Position numbers and translations under genes: made by a program. A stretch of 64,000 bases of DNA from Anaeramoeba flamelloides (lineage: Eukaryota > Metamonada > Anaeramoebidae). The notes under the pieces are model-generated. The model was not told the DNA's origin and ran no database searches. It worked only from the letters and a program-made list of their open reading frames with translations. This document shows, one piece after another, positions 10,871 to 22,745 of the stretch. Position 1 is the stretch's first letter, and the number at the start of each line of letters is the position of its first letter. The stretch lies in assembly GCA_027625915.1 (NCBI GenBank), contig JANTQA010000020.1, forward strand, positions 310,001 through 374,000, written 5' to 3'.

Positions 10871-12099
10871 CTCTAGATGTTCTTTTACTTGAATTTCCAC
10901 AAAGGGAATTTAAGCTTAAAAATATATGATTCACAATTACTCAAGATAAAAACATACCAAAATTTTTTTAATGTTAGAAAGTTAAAAACAAAAAATAGAA
11001 AGGAAAAAAGTAAAAACTCAAGAAAAGAAAAAAATAATCAGTAGATTAGAAGTAATTTAAAAACAACATCAAAAAAAAAAAATACTATCTTTAAATAAGA
11101 ACAAACAAAAATTATAGCTACATTATTTATGGTTTATTAATTTTAATTTAATAATTTATTTTGAGTGTTCATTTGGGGATCGTTATTGTTGAATTATTCT
11201 AATTTCTTTATTTATTTTTTTTTTTAATCAGATTTGTTTCAAACCTCTGGTCTTTTTTTTGCCTATAATTTTGAGTTTTTATTTTCAAGTTACCCATGAT
11301 TCTGTATTTAATTGTACCCATCTGTAAAAGTAATTACTTGATCTTTTTCCTTTGTAACTCTTTTTTCTTAATTTATTTAGGAAGATTCTGCTAGAGAAAA
11401 TATGGTTAAATAATAAAAAAATATTTTAATTGTATTTAACTTTGTTTCTATTTAAGTGTCTCAAAATTTTTTTCAACATTTTTTTTTTAGTGAAATTTAT
11501 AGTGGTACAAGATATTTCTATTTTGAATCCCAACTCTACTCCAGATAATATTATTTAATTTCAAAAAATATTTTTTTTTCTTTTTTTGGTAATTTTTGAT
11601 GGAATTGGGTATAGTACTATCATATTTCAGTATTCCATAATCAGTAAACAACCATTTGACACCCCAATTATCTATTTTTCCTAATAAAAAGGAAATTTAA
11701 CAGAAGAAATGGGAAAAAAATAAAAACTTCTATTATTATAAAAGACAAACTTGCCAGTTAATAAAACTTGTATTTAATTGTATTAATTGAGTAAATAAAA
11801 GAAAGGGATGAAAAATGAAATTTTATGATAGATATAATGAAAAGTTTGTTTAATTAATTATTTAAAAGCAAAGAATGATTCAAATTAAAACATTTTTAAC
11901 ATTTTAATTCGATCACGTAATTTATTTTTGTCAATTAAATCATTTTTTATAATAATTATTTATAACTTCAAAAAAGATTATTAAAATTAAATCAACAAAA
12001 ATAATTAAAGAATTAAAAAATTTTGTATATAAATTGTATAATTTTTAATTCACACTTGAAATTCCAAAAAGTTGAAAAATCTGATAGTTTTCGAAACAT
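10871..12099. other. AT-rich intergenic stretch, nothing recognised
   Basis: This is the 3' flank of Sec13. No splice-bounded coding exon or shared repeat was found. Confidence 0.4.
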
Positions 12100-15000
12100 T
12101 TATTTCTCTTGATAAGCCTGTATCCATTCGCCATCCTGATTTTCTTCCCAAAGTGTAACATTATTGTTTCCTGAACTAACGGCGAGTAAATTCCCAGCCA
12201 ATGACCAGGAAATATTCCATATAATATCAGAAAATTTGGGTAATTTTTGTTGTTTCCATTTGAAAAATTGGGTTTGTTGTTGTTTTTGTTGTTGTTGTTT
12301 TTGATTTTCAAATTGTAAACTTTGCTTGTTTATTTTTTTTTGGGATGTTTCTTGAGACCAGACAATAACTGATTTATCATGAGAACCACTTACAAGAAGC
12401 GATCTTGGCATTCCAATTGATTTGCACCATTCAAGACTACTTATAAGACTCGTATGACCGATTAAAGATTCCTCAAGAACCCATCCATCTTTTTGATTAA
12501 AGCACCAAATCTTAATAACCCCATCTTGTCCGCCAGATGCTATACACCTTCGCAAATCAAATGGAATAGAAAAAAATAATATCAATTCAATAAATTCAAT
12601 AAATAAAAATAAAATAGGAAAAGTAAACAGAAAAAAGAAAAGCAAAAAAAATATAAAAAAAAAATCTTGAGTTTTTGATAAATAACAGTGAGATTTTTGT
12701 AAATTAATTCGTTATTTGTGTGTAAAGAAATTTATAATTACACGTTTTCTCCTTTTGATGAGTATAAAAAGTTTTTTTGTGAAAATTTTATTATTTTTTT
12801 TTTTTTGACTCGATAATATCCAACGCTTTTAAATGAACATAAAGGCATCAAAATTCAAATTTTCAATTTTTGGATCAGAATCATTTTTTCTTATTTCATC
12901 AAATTTTTGTTTTATTTTTTCTAATTTCATCAAATTTTCTTTTTTGTTTTTCTTTTCAGTCTCTACTTTTTCAATTATTTTTTGTTTCTTTTTTTTTCTT
13001 ATTTTTTCGAATTTTAGTTTTTCTTTCTTTATCTTTTTCTTCCTGCAAAAGATCATTGGAAAAAAAAAAAAGATCTTTGAAAAAAACAAATAAACATTAA
13101 GAAAATTTAGACATGTAATATCTTTTAATATCCAGATTTATTTTGATCAAAAAATCTTTATACTCACCTTTTTTCAGTTGAATTTTCAGTAATAAAAAAA
13201 TTGGTAATGCTCATTTCAAGATTGATGACTCACTTTTTCAAAGTTTTTGATTTTTATTTTTGATAATTTTTAAAAAATCAGGTTTTTATATATTTAGAAT
13301 AATTAAAAAGAGAATTACAAATCAGATTTAATTATTTGTTGTTTTTGAATACCAAAAGATGGATAAATTATTTTTCAATTTATTATTTCAGGTGAGTCAC
13401 AATTTTTGAAATATAGTTTAGTTATTTATTTTGGTGGTAATCATTAACTTTATTAATTGTTAAATATTCTTGTGCTTATTTTTCACGATCAATAAAAATA
13501 TATGAAATTGAAAAGGTTCAAACTTTTTTTAATATCAATTTTTAAACTCTGAAAGACAGTTTCACATAAATAGATATGTTTTAACACTAAAAATTCCAAA
13601 AAAAAGTCAATTTTACTAAGCTTATTACGATTAAATATCTAATTTTGGAATTGTTAAATGTTTATTTTTTGTTCAGATACAAAACAAAAACCAAGCCCCA
13701 AAATTAAAATTATTATTAAAAGCGAAAATAGAATTCAAAACATCAAATTAAACGAAAAATTAAGTAAAAAATAAAGTAAAAAAAAAAACTAAACTCTGTT
13801 TCAGTAAAAGGGGAATCCAAAAAAAAACATTTTTTTCAAATATCAATTATTTTTTATAAATGATATTTTGAAGAAAAAATAAGAAATAAGCAGAATAATA
13901 CACATTAAAGAATTGTTGATATCCATCTGAAAGAAAACTAATAAATCAATATATTTTCTTGAAAATTGACTATTTTGTGAATCTCCAAAACCACACCAAC
14001 AATTTCGATATATAAAAAAGATCTAAATTGTTTTTGTTGGTTTGATTGAAAATAATATAATGGATTATTGTTTGAAGTTAATTTGTTACTTCTTTTAATT
14101 GATTTTACTTTCAATTTTCAAGTTTCTGTGATTCTATTAGTGTTCCCAATTAAAAACTGTGATTCACTTTTTTTCCCTATTTCACTTTTTTTCCTTAACA
14201 GTTATGAAATTTTTCGAACAAAACAAGGAAAATTTAAAATTGATTGTTGTTTGCTTCTTACGAAACTTACTTTTCACTTTCTCTAAAAATATATTTATGT
14301 CACTGTCCTAAGCACACGGATATTTTAAAATGAAGTGGGAAGTAAGTGAACAAGAGATTATTTTAATTTTGGAAACTTTTCAATTTAAATTATGAATTTA
14401 GTTAAAAAGGGTTTTTTTCAAAGACCGAAAAATTTCGAAACCGAACCCCTAAATTTTAAATACCATCAAGATCTCTTGAGTCAAAATACTTTTGAGTCAA
14501 TCAATGTATTTTTAGATATAAAAGTAATCTTCTTTTACCATGAAATTAGGATAACGCTTTAATTCACAGTTTTTTCCTTTTATTAATTGCAATTTGTTTT
14601 CAAATAATGGGATCTTGTGTCTTAGTTGGAATAAATTCTCAAATTAGAAATCTCGAGGTTTTATGTGGCACGAAAAAAAAGAAAAATATTGGCTTGCCGA
14701 TTTTATGTATATATTTTCTAAAAAGAGCAAAAGGCGTTTTTTCATTTTCTTTGAGTACAAAATTGATTCAATTCAATTTGTTTCATTTTGTGATTGTTAT
14801 ATAACGCTTTCTATTTGACAAAGTAAAAAAAAAAAAAAAGAATTGTTATGGTTTGTTTTTTGTTTTTCGTTTTTATGCTTGAGGATGAATGGTTTTTACT
14901 TTTTAGTTTTCATTACAGGTCCGCTTGATCCAGTTAATGCCCCTTCAGGAACAAACGGTGCCCAACAAACACAGTGAACACCGTTTTGGAAGGAAACCCA

Positions 15001-15560
15001 TTTTGTTTCGCTCCATTGCCTTTCTCCCCGAGTAATAACCACAATTTCGTCATTGAGGGTACCACAGGCAAGTATTAGGCCATACTGATATGGTGCCCAG
15101 TCTATTGAGTTAACCGAGGAAGTAAAATTTGTTGTTGAAAAGTATTGTTTCCAAATGCCGTTGCTTTCTCCCCAAACTATCACACACCCGTCTTCACTAC
15201 AAGAAGCGATCATTGTTCCGAATTTGGGATTTGCCCATCTTACTTTCCAAACTGGTGCTTTGTGTCTTTTTGTTTTCATGAACAATTATAAAAAAAGATT
15301 AGCGGATAAGATTCGGCATTTTGAAAAAGTAAACCAACATTATTTTAGTTTCCTAACAACAACCCAAAAAAAAATTTTCAAAAAAAAAAAAAAAAGAATA
15401 AAAAGACTTACCCTTGAAGTTTTGTTACCAGCGTTTGTGATTCATTTTCTATTTTGAAGATTTTTATTGTACAATCAATAGAACAGGTGGCTAATAACGT
15501 TCCAGTATGGTTCATTTGTAGATCATTGATCTGATCAATATGATTTGTTTCAAATTCCAT
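12100..15560 (-). CDS. SEC13: Sec13, COPII coat / nuclear-pore WD40 protein
   Basis: Three exons join in phase: 15560-15412, 15265-14900 and 12547-12100, giving 320 residues against about 322 in human Sec13. Exon 1 has LLATCSIDCTIKIF. Exon 2 opens HKAPVWKVRWANPKFGTMIA, a Sec13 signature, then ASCSEDGCVIVW. Exon 3 has CIASGGQDGVIKIW, LVSGSHDKSVIVW and LLAVSSGNNNVTLW. These are the six WD blades of the open Sec13 propeller, which pairs with Sec31 in COPII vesicles and with Nup145C/Nup96 in nuclear pores. Donors are GTAAGT and GTAAAA; acceptors are AAAAAG and GCGAAG. Intron 1 is 146 bp and intron 2 is 2352 bp. An added Gln/Lys-rich loop (about residues 232-262) lies between blades 5 and 6. The start ATG is the first in frame and matches the family N-terminus. 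Confidence 0.93.
12829..13145 (-). repeat. Lys/Glu-rich ORF-bearing repeat, copy 1 (in Sec13 intron 2)
   Basis: The minus strand has an 86-codon frame with no ATG at its head. It starts FFSKIFFFFP, continues as charged Lys/Glu coiled-coil sequence and ends IRKNDSDPKIENLNFDAFMF. The same leader DNA (TTACATGTCTAAATTTTCTT and TTTTTTTTTTCCA) and the ending NDSD recur at 61.2-61.6 kb. It could be a small exon family, a retrocopy or part of a mobile element. I do not recognise the protein. Confidence 0.45.
14607..14804 (+). other. Possible small frame inside Sec13 intron 2
   Basis: A 65-codon ATG frame starts MGSCVLVGINSQIRNLEVLC and then becomes biased. MGSC resembles a myristoyl/palmitoyl start, but no joining exon was found. 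It is probably chance. Confidence 0.12.
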
Positions 15561-15723
15561 TTCTTTTTGAAAAGCCAAATTAAAGGTAAAGCAAAGGCAG
15601 GTAAATTGTTAAAAAAATAAGAATAATTATATCCTAAATAGAGTCATAGTTTAGTAAGTCAAGAAGTGCCTGATTTCTGAACACGTTTGGTTTTTTCTGA
15701 ATCATTAGGTTAAAAGGCAAAAA

Positions 15724-16808
15724 TTGAAGATAATTTTTGTTCAATTTCTAATATTTGTTAATAAATCCAAATAAAGTTACTTTTAAAACAGTTCATTAAA
15801 ATAGAAAATCTCAAAAATCAACTTTTTTCCCATTTAAAAGTTGACTTTAAACCCACAAAACTCCATAATCAAAGTAAAAATACTAAAAGTCAAAAAATCG
15901 GAAAAACAAAACAAATTTTTTTGAGAACAAGATCCACTTAAAATACATTTTTTTTGATATTGAGTTAAATTTTTGAGAATTTTTTCAAATTTAAGGTGTT
16001 TGTACTCTTTGAAGTTAGAGGTTGACTAAAATACTACAACTTTGATACTCTTATTATTTCTTTGTTAGATTAGTTCAAAAGTACAATGATCAAAATAATA
16101 CGTGCACAACAATTATAGTCCGGTTTTCAAAATATAATCCATTTTTTTTTTTCTTCCGTTTCAAATACAACATCCAATATACTACACAGTAGTATACCCA
16201 AGTTCAATTCAATTTTGAAAGTAAAATCCTTGATCTTTTTCGTAAAATTTAAATTATCAAGACAATTTAATGTCAATATTTCCTAAATATTCTTAGGTTT
16301 TTTAGAATTTTTTTATTTTTTTGTTGTTTTAATTAAAATTTTTTTAGCAAAAATTTCCACTATTTTTTGAGATAATTTTTGCATTTTGATTCTTCATTTT
16401 TAGGATTTCTTTTTAAATAAAAGTACTTTTAAGAAATAAAAACCATTTTTAATCAGGGTTTATTATTGGTTTCTTTCATCTGTTGGTGTATAGGCCTTCT
16501 TAAACATAAAAACACACTTTTCATTTTCAAGTACTGATTCAACGTTTATTTATACTTTATTTTAACAACAGTACTTTTAAAAACAAATAAATGTTTTCAG
16601 GCTTTTTTGATACAATTTCCAATTTTTTTTACTTTTTTTCGATTGGCTTTGAACAAAGAATTTTAGTGGTTTAAAGTCAACTTTAAAATCGGTAAAAAGT
16701 GTTTTTGAGATTTTCTATTTTATCGAACTGTTTTAAAAGTAACTTTATTTGGATTTTTAAAAGAAAGAAGAAATTGAACAAAAATTTTCTTTATTTTATT
16801 TCAATTTA
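15724..16808. mobile_element. Long-terminal-inverted-repeat element, ~1.1 kb
   Basis: The left arm (15724-15890) and right arm (16660-16808, reversed) are near-complementary. Both contain TTTTTGTTCAATTTCT, then AAATCCAAATAAAGTTACTT, then AAAACAGTTC, then TAAAATAGAAAATCTCAAAA, then AAAGTTGACTTTAAAC. The 770-bp interior has no recognisable coding capacity. It lies upstream of Sec13, which starts at 15560. Confidence 0.7.
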
Positions 16809-17130
16809 TCAACTTTAATTATATTCCTTCTTTCATAAAAAAAAATTAGTAATTAATTAGATTACATTTTAATACATGATTTAAAAAAAAAAAGAGTAAT
16901 AAAAAGTAAAAATCTACATTATATTTCAAATTTGTGATAAATATTATCAATATTCTAGTTCTGTTGTGAGTATAAATTTTTCATCAATTTATCTCAAAAT
17001 GTAATTAGTATTTACAAAAATTCATTTTTCTTTTTACATTTTTTTTTTTATATTATATTCCAATATGATAAATAAACTAAATTATAAAATTTTGGATACA
17101 GTTTAAATTGTTAAAAGTATAACGGTTCTT

Positions 17131-17354
17131 ATTCTTCCGAGAGGTCATGAATATCCAAAGTAATTTTGTAAGAGTCAATTGGTTATCTTAGTTATTTTGT
17201 GAAGAATATCTAAGGTCGTTGTAATCTATGTTGAGAGCATGCTCGAGACATTAGATTACAATGATACGCAAGATATTCTTCACAAAATAACTAAGATAAC
17301 CAATTGCGAGTGTTATATTATGATGGATATTCACTGACAGTCGAGAAGATATAA
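17131..17354. repeat. Near-perfect 220-bp hairpin
   Basis: The arms 17175-17230 and 17251-17308 match with few mismatches around the centre GAGCATGCTC (17235-17244). The inner blocks GGTTATCTTAGTTATTTTGT and GAAGAATATC have exact complements. Outer parts (GTCATGAATATCC against GGATATTCACTGAC) extend the stem to about 110 bp. The sequence is of mixed composition, unlike the AT-only surroundings. No second copy occurs in the window. It may be a foldback transposon or a structured RNA gene. Confidence 0.8.
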
Positions 17355-18744
17355 TTTATGATATTCAGTTGATTTACCACGAACTTCAAATGCAAAACAA
17401 AACAAAACAAAACAAAACACAAACTAACAACAAAGTAAAACAAAAAAAAATATTAAAGGATTTGTTTTTTCCCTTCATTTTTCTTTTCAGTTTCTCATTA
17501 TCTCTAGCCCCAAAAAACTTTTCTCTTCAATTCAATTACTTTTTTGGACATATTGTTTTCTTTTGACTTTTTTTGATGAGTATTTTGTCAAACTCAAATG
17601 ATCAGCTTTTTACGTCTCTCATTAAAACACTATGCATTCTTCAAAGACCCACTAATTTGGTTTCTTCTTCAAAATTTATTTTCTTTTTCAATACATTTTT
17701 TATTAATTGAAAAAAAGATAAGTTAAAAAAAATGATCTTTCAAAAATATCTCGTGAATAACTTCCAATAAAAACCAAAAAATTTTCAAATAATACTGAGT
17801 TGGAGCTTTTCTCAAAGCTTTTAGAACAGTAAAATGAATTGATCATTTTTGATCAAGATATTAGCATTTTTGTAGCTAAAAATTTTTTTGATCAATAATC
17901 TATGAGGATTTTCTACTCATAGAACTAAAGAAGAAGCTACTCAATTTTTTTCATGAGATTTCCCTATAATCCCTAAAAAATAACCAAAAAGAAAAATGTG
18001 AAAAAAAGTAAAGAAACGTATATCAATACTAAGTTTTATATTCTATTTGAAAATAAATGTGATTTTAAAAACTATTTCATTTTATGTCTTTTTTGTTTTG
18101 TTTTCACATCCTTTTTTTTAGTTAGGTAATCTGTTTCATTGTATTGTACATTTTTTGATTGTTGGTAGAAGGTTAGTGTTGAGTTAGTTAAAGAGAAAAA
18201 TCATATGCAATTGCTGTTTGGTATCTTATCATTTGATTGATTAACAATTGTTGGAGAAATTTCAACAAATTTACCAATACATTTTTTATTCAGCTCCTTT
18301 TATTATTTTGGATATACTAATTTTTATTTTTGAGTTTTATATTTTTTTTTCTTTTATTGTTTTGAAAATAATTACTTATAAAAAACTATTATTCATTTTT
18401 TTTAGATGTTTTTTTATATCAAGTTTGGAAAAATATAATAAATTGAGTTTTTTTTGCCTATTTTTGATTTTGGGTATGTCCAAATTATTGGAATGGGTAT
18501 ACTATTATAATACAGCGTTTTTATCAATAAAAGGATTGTGGTAATCCTCCCAAGGTATTTAAGTTTATGTTTATAAAGTAAATCTTGAAATTAAAAAAAA
18601 AATAAACTGATACTTTGGGGGGTTCTAAATAGTCATTTTCAAATACTATAATATATTTATTGGAGATCCTGTCTTTTGATTTTGAAAAGTAATTAGCAAA
18701 AATTAATAATGAGAAATTTTCAGATTGATTCAATTAAACATCTA
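17355..18744. other. AT-rich intergenic stretch
   Basis: The stretch holds a (CAAAA)n run at 17397-17425 and a hydrophobic frame at 18248-18544 without an ATG start. I see no supported gene. Confidence 0.4.
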
Positions 18745-18940
18745 CAGTCAGTTCAACTTTTAAGGCATAAACTTTCAACGAAATTTAAGGCACAAAAAAA
18801 TTCCCAATTAATGCCCAAAATTAGGAATTTTTGTTTTACATTTTTTTTTTACTAGAATCTGAATTTTGTGCCTTAATTTGAGATTTTTTTTGTACCTTAA
18901 ATTTCGTTGAAAGTATGTGTCTTAAAAGAGGAACTGACTG
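18745..18940. mobile_element. MITE family R1, full copy
   Basis: This 196-bp element is flanked by TA (18743-18744, 18941-18942). The ends are CAGTCAGTTCAACTTTTAAGG and its imperfect complement. The arms are complementary almost to the centre, so it can fold into one long hairpin. Confidence 0.93.
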
Positions 18941-18942
18941 TA

Positions 18943-20262
18943 AAGATTTTTTTTCATAATAAATTTTGTTAAAGATAATTAAAGATATATGAATGGATGT
19001 GAACTTAACATGATTTCTGATAAATTAAAAAATACTTAAATTATCGACCTATTTTTTTTCTCAACTAGTATTTAGAAATTACGACTGTAAGACTAAATTA
19101 AGAAACTTCTTAATTTTAATATATATATATATATATATATATAGAAAAATAACAATCTTGAAGTAAAAAATGTGTTAGATGAAATTTTTTCAAAAAAAAA
19201 ATAAAACAGGATCACAGTACAATTGTCAAAGTAAAAAGAACGAAAAAAATTGTTAATTCTAAAACCGTTGAATGTTATCGTAGAAAAAAATATGAAATTC
19301 AAATTCTAACAAAAAAATCATTTAGTAATTTTTATTGTAGGAAAATACTAATTAAAAGACTTATCAATCTACAATGTATAATTTTTTTCTAAAAAAATAA
19401 AAATGAATAACTGGTGTGATCGAAGAGATAAAAATGTCAAATATTGTTACTTGTTTTGTAATTAGAATAGTTTGAATAAATAATTTAGAATAAAACTATC
19501 ATAGTTTCAAAGTTTGCGGTACTTGACACCTTTTTTGAGATATTGGAGTTTTTTGTTTAATCTTCAAATGGGTTATTTTTATCTGAATTATAATACAAAA
19601 TCATTGTATAGTTCAAATATAGGCTTTTATGAAACAACAGCAAATTATATTTCCGTTTAATTAAAATGATTTTGAACTGAAAAATAAACAATTTGTGTTC
19701 AAATTGAAGAAATTTCATAATTTGGCTATATAAAAGATGTAAAGATTCTTTTTTTTTATTTTTTTATAAAAATTTGAATTTTTGAAATTAGAGTTTTGGT
19801 AATTTGTTATTTGTTAGTTGAAATTTAGTAATCCCTAGAAACTTTATCTAGTGTGTTTATAATCTTATTAATATATTTTTTTGAAACTTATTTTATAGTA
19901 AAAAGAATCCTTTGATTTTTTTTTTTTTGTTGTTTGACTTTTTTCAACCAAAAGGAGAGAATTTCACATTATGATTCTTAAAGCTAAAGCTCCTCCTTGA
20001 GTATGAATAAATTCAAAGTGGGTGTTCAACAACTTTGAGGAAAAGCTCACAAAAAAGTATAAAAGATTGAAAAATATTGATGCCATATCTACCTTAAAAA
20101 GTTTATTTCTTTGTTTGTAAATCACTAACATTAAAAAAAGAAGTATATTGATATTATTCTATTCCAAAAGGCAAAGTAATTTTCTAAATTTACTTTTGGC
20201 TAAATGGAGCAACAAAAAAATGAGCAAAAAATCATTTTTTTTTATTTTTAATTTAACTGCAG
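18943..20262. other. AT-rich stretch upstream of the CNEP1R1-like gene
   Basis: It contains an (AT)n run at 19121-19142. No coding exon could be supported; a 5' exon of the next gene might lie here. Confidence 0.35.
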
Positions 20263-20280
20263 CCTCGACTTATCAACCAA

Positions 20281-21001
20281 ATGAGAAGAAGGGTTCGATT
20301 ATCAAAAAAGCAATGGAAAGACGTGGCTGGTTTTGAGTATCATATTAGAAATCGACTAGATCAAGCAATTAATGTTAAAAATTTTTTCAAAAAATTACTT
20401 CGTTATGGACTTTATGTGGTCTTTGGTTCTTTTTTGTTAGTAACATATTTTTACAACTTTCCAATCACAAACATTTTACTTTTGGTAATTTCTTTCTTTA
20501 GAATTCTTGATCAGCCTTTACTTTTCTTTCTGTTTGTTTTTTTTTTTTTTTGTTAGGTTTGTAATCAACAAACAATTAATCTGTTTGTAATTTTTTTTTT
20601 TTTTTTTTTCTTTCTTTTGTTCAATCAACAAACTTTCCAAAAAAAAACATAGAACCGATTATTAACATTTACTTCGGGCCTAGTATTTATTTTAAGTCTG
20701 TCTCTTGTTTTGTGGTTAATCATTAGTGGTACTTATCAAGAAAAAACAAAATCCCCAAAAAAGTTTGAAATCATCTTTTGCATTCATTTCTTCTTTCTTT
20801 TGTAATCATCTTTTTTTGTAACTCTTGATCCTTAAACGAAATTTTTTTTCTTCTTTTATAACCTTATTGTTTTTCCCTATCATTGATTATTTTTCTTTTC
20901 AACAACACAGCTACGTGAATGATCTCAACTCGGTTTTGTCTGGTTTTGAAATGAAATTCTTCTCTAATCGAAAAAAGCTTGCCTCTAACCGAAGAATGTA
21001 A
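20281..21001 (+). CDS. CNEP1R1/Spo7-like nuclear-envelope phosphatase regulatory subunit
   Basis: Three exons, 20281-20484, 20653-20762 and 20911-21001, give 134 residues (human CNEP1R1 has 125). The family plan is visible: an N-terminal FEYHIRNRLDQAINV helix, a first membrane helix (YGLYVVFGSFLLVTYFY), a second (SGLVFILSLSLVLWLIISG), then SVLSGFEMKFFSNRKKLASN. The last segment aligns with the VLAEYNMSCDDTGKL region of CNEP1R1 at the same distance from the second helix. Such subunits bind and stabilise the Dullard/Nem1 phosphatase, which activates lipin in the ER and nuclear envelope. Exon 1 has an acceptor at 20261-20262 upstream of the ATG, so an upstream exon is possible. The second donor (GTTTGA) is atypical and was chosen because it alone gives the right phase and spacing. 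The identity is inferred from a short, divergent protein. Confidence 0.5.
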
Positions 21002-22436
21002 TTTCTTCTTATTATTATTTAATATTGTTATTTCTTTTTTTTTCTTTCAAAATACAAGAAAATTAACAATTGTGAGATATATGACATTAAAAAAATCAAT
21101 ACCCTTCTCTCTATTTGTTAATTTTTGTAATAAATCTATTTTTGTTTATTTTTTTGTTTTTTCAAACTTTGATGTTTTAACCTTCGATTATCTTTTTACA
21201 CTTTATGATTTTAAAAATAAAAAAATAATTAAGGGGGTAAGTACATTTTTTGATTTTTGCAATTTTAATTGTGACTAACACTTTTGAAGAATTTTAGAGA
21301 AATCAATTTATTGACTCCCATTTTTTGTTGTTCAAATAAAATCTTTTCAAGATCTTGAAAAAATTTTTTTTGAAAATTTGTGTTTAAGCTGATGAAATGG
21401 ATAAATTAACCCCATGTAAACAATTTATTAATTATAGTCTATTTTTTGAAATCCAAAATTCACATATTTTCAGTATAAAACCAAAAATAGTAAACAATTA
21501 TTTTTATTAATAATTAAGTTAATTCTTGAAAATGGGAAAACATATTTTTTGTTTTTTGGTGGAAAGTATTGATTTTGGATGGAAAATTTTTTATTATGAT
21601 TATTTTTTATTAATTAATATTTCAATTCTAATTTCAGCCGATAAAATTTATTGAAGTGAAGGTGATTAAATAAATTTAAATTTGATACAAGTTTAGCAAA
21701 ATTTATCAATGAAATTGAGATCTATGAAGCAAAAATTTTTTATTCTTTAAAGTTTGAAAAATAATTTTTTGGATTGAAAAAAATTTTTTGTAATTTTTAT
21801 GAGTTCCGAATACCAATCAAAAACTAATCAACATGTGATTTTCAATCGATCTATAAAAATCAACAATCAAAAACAAGGAAATTTTTAGAAAAAAAGGCCC
21901 TAAAAGAGAGATACTCAATTTCCAATTCAAATTGTTGTGAATTAGTGTTTTGAATACAGCTGTGTTATTTTCGAAGCGTAGCTTGTGATATTTTGAGATT
22001 ACAATCATGAAAATATTTTTTGAAAAAAAATCAAACATTTGTTAATTTTTTACTTTTTGATAACCTCATTTATAACAAAAACTATTGGTTAATAAAAGAT
22101 CTTGGATCAAAAATTATTTTTTGAGGTATTTTACAATTAAAGTTGAAAAATCCAATTTTTGAGTTTCTGGTATGATTTTTTTCTAAATTTTATAGTAAAA
22201 AATTTGAATATTTTTGTTTCACAGTTAAATGGTCATTTTATTCTTTTTTAAAAGTATTTTAAATTATATAAATATCTTATAATAGGGTAACCAATTATTT
22301 TAACTATTAAAGAATTATTTATTGCTATAAATTGAAAAAAATATTTTTTTTTTGATTTTCATTTTGGTTATCTTAATTTTTGAAATGAACAGAAAATTTA
22401 AGGAATTTTTGGTATATTTCAAAAAGTAAAAAAAAA
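21002..22436. other. AT-rich intergenic stretch, nothing recognised
   Basis: Short biased frames only. No repeat shared with the rest of the window was found. Confidence 0.4.
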
Positions 22437-22745
22437 GGCCCTGAGCTTTTCCAGAATTTAAAAGAATTGAGTAAAAACTATGATTTTTCTCCATTCTTTT
22501 AAATTCTGGAAAAGCTAGGCACTTGATGACACTTGACGGGCACTCTTCGATAGGTTTTCCAGAATCTAAAAGAATGGAGAAAAATCAAAATTTTTACTCG
22601 ATTCTTATGTATTCTGGAAAAGCTAGGACACTCTTGTTAGATTTTTTTTTTTACTTTTTGGAATAAATCGAACATTTTTTAATTTTTCTGTTCGTCCCAA
22701 AAAGTACAAAAAAAAACCTAGGCACTCCACACACTCTACTGAAAC
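22437..22745. repeat. Composite foldback element FB3
   Basis: There are two tandem copies of the 70-bp palindrome CTTTTCCAGAATTTAAAAGA...TCTTTTAAATTCTGGAAAAG (22444-22516 and 22554-22623). A third palindrome on TACTTTTTGGAATAAATCGA follows. The spacers carry GGCACTTGATG and the right end GGCACTCCACACACTCTACT. Confidence 0.8.

Noticed and set aside
18248-18544. 98-codon hydrophobic frame
   Set aside because: It has no ATG at its start and its Phe/Ile/Leu/Tyr-rich make-up is what A/T-rich random DNA gives. No splice partner was found.
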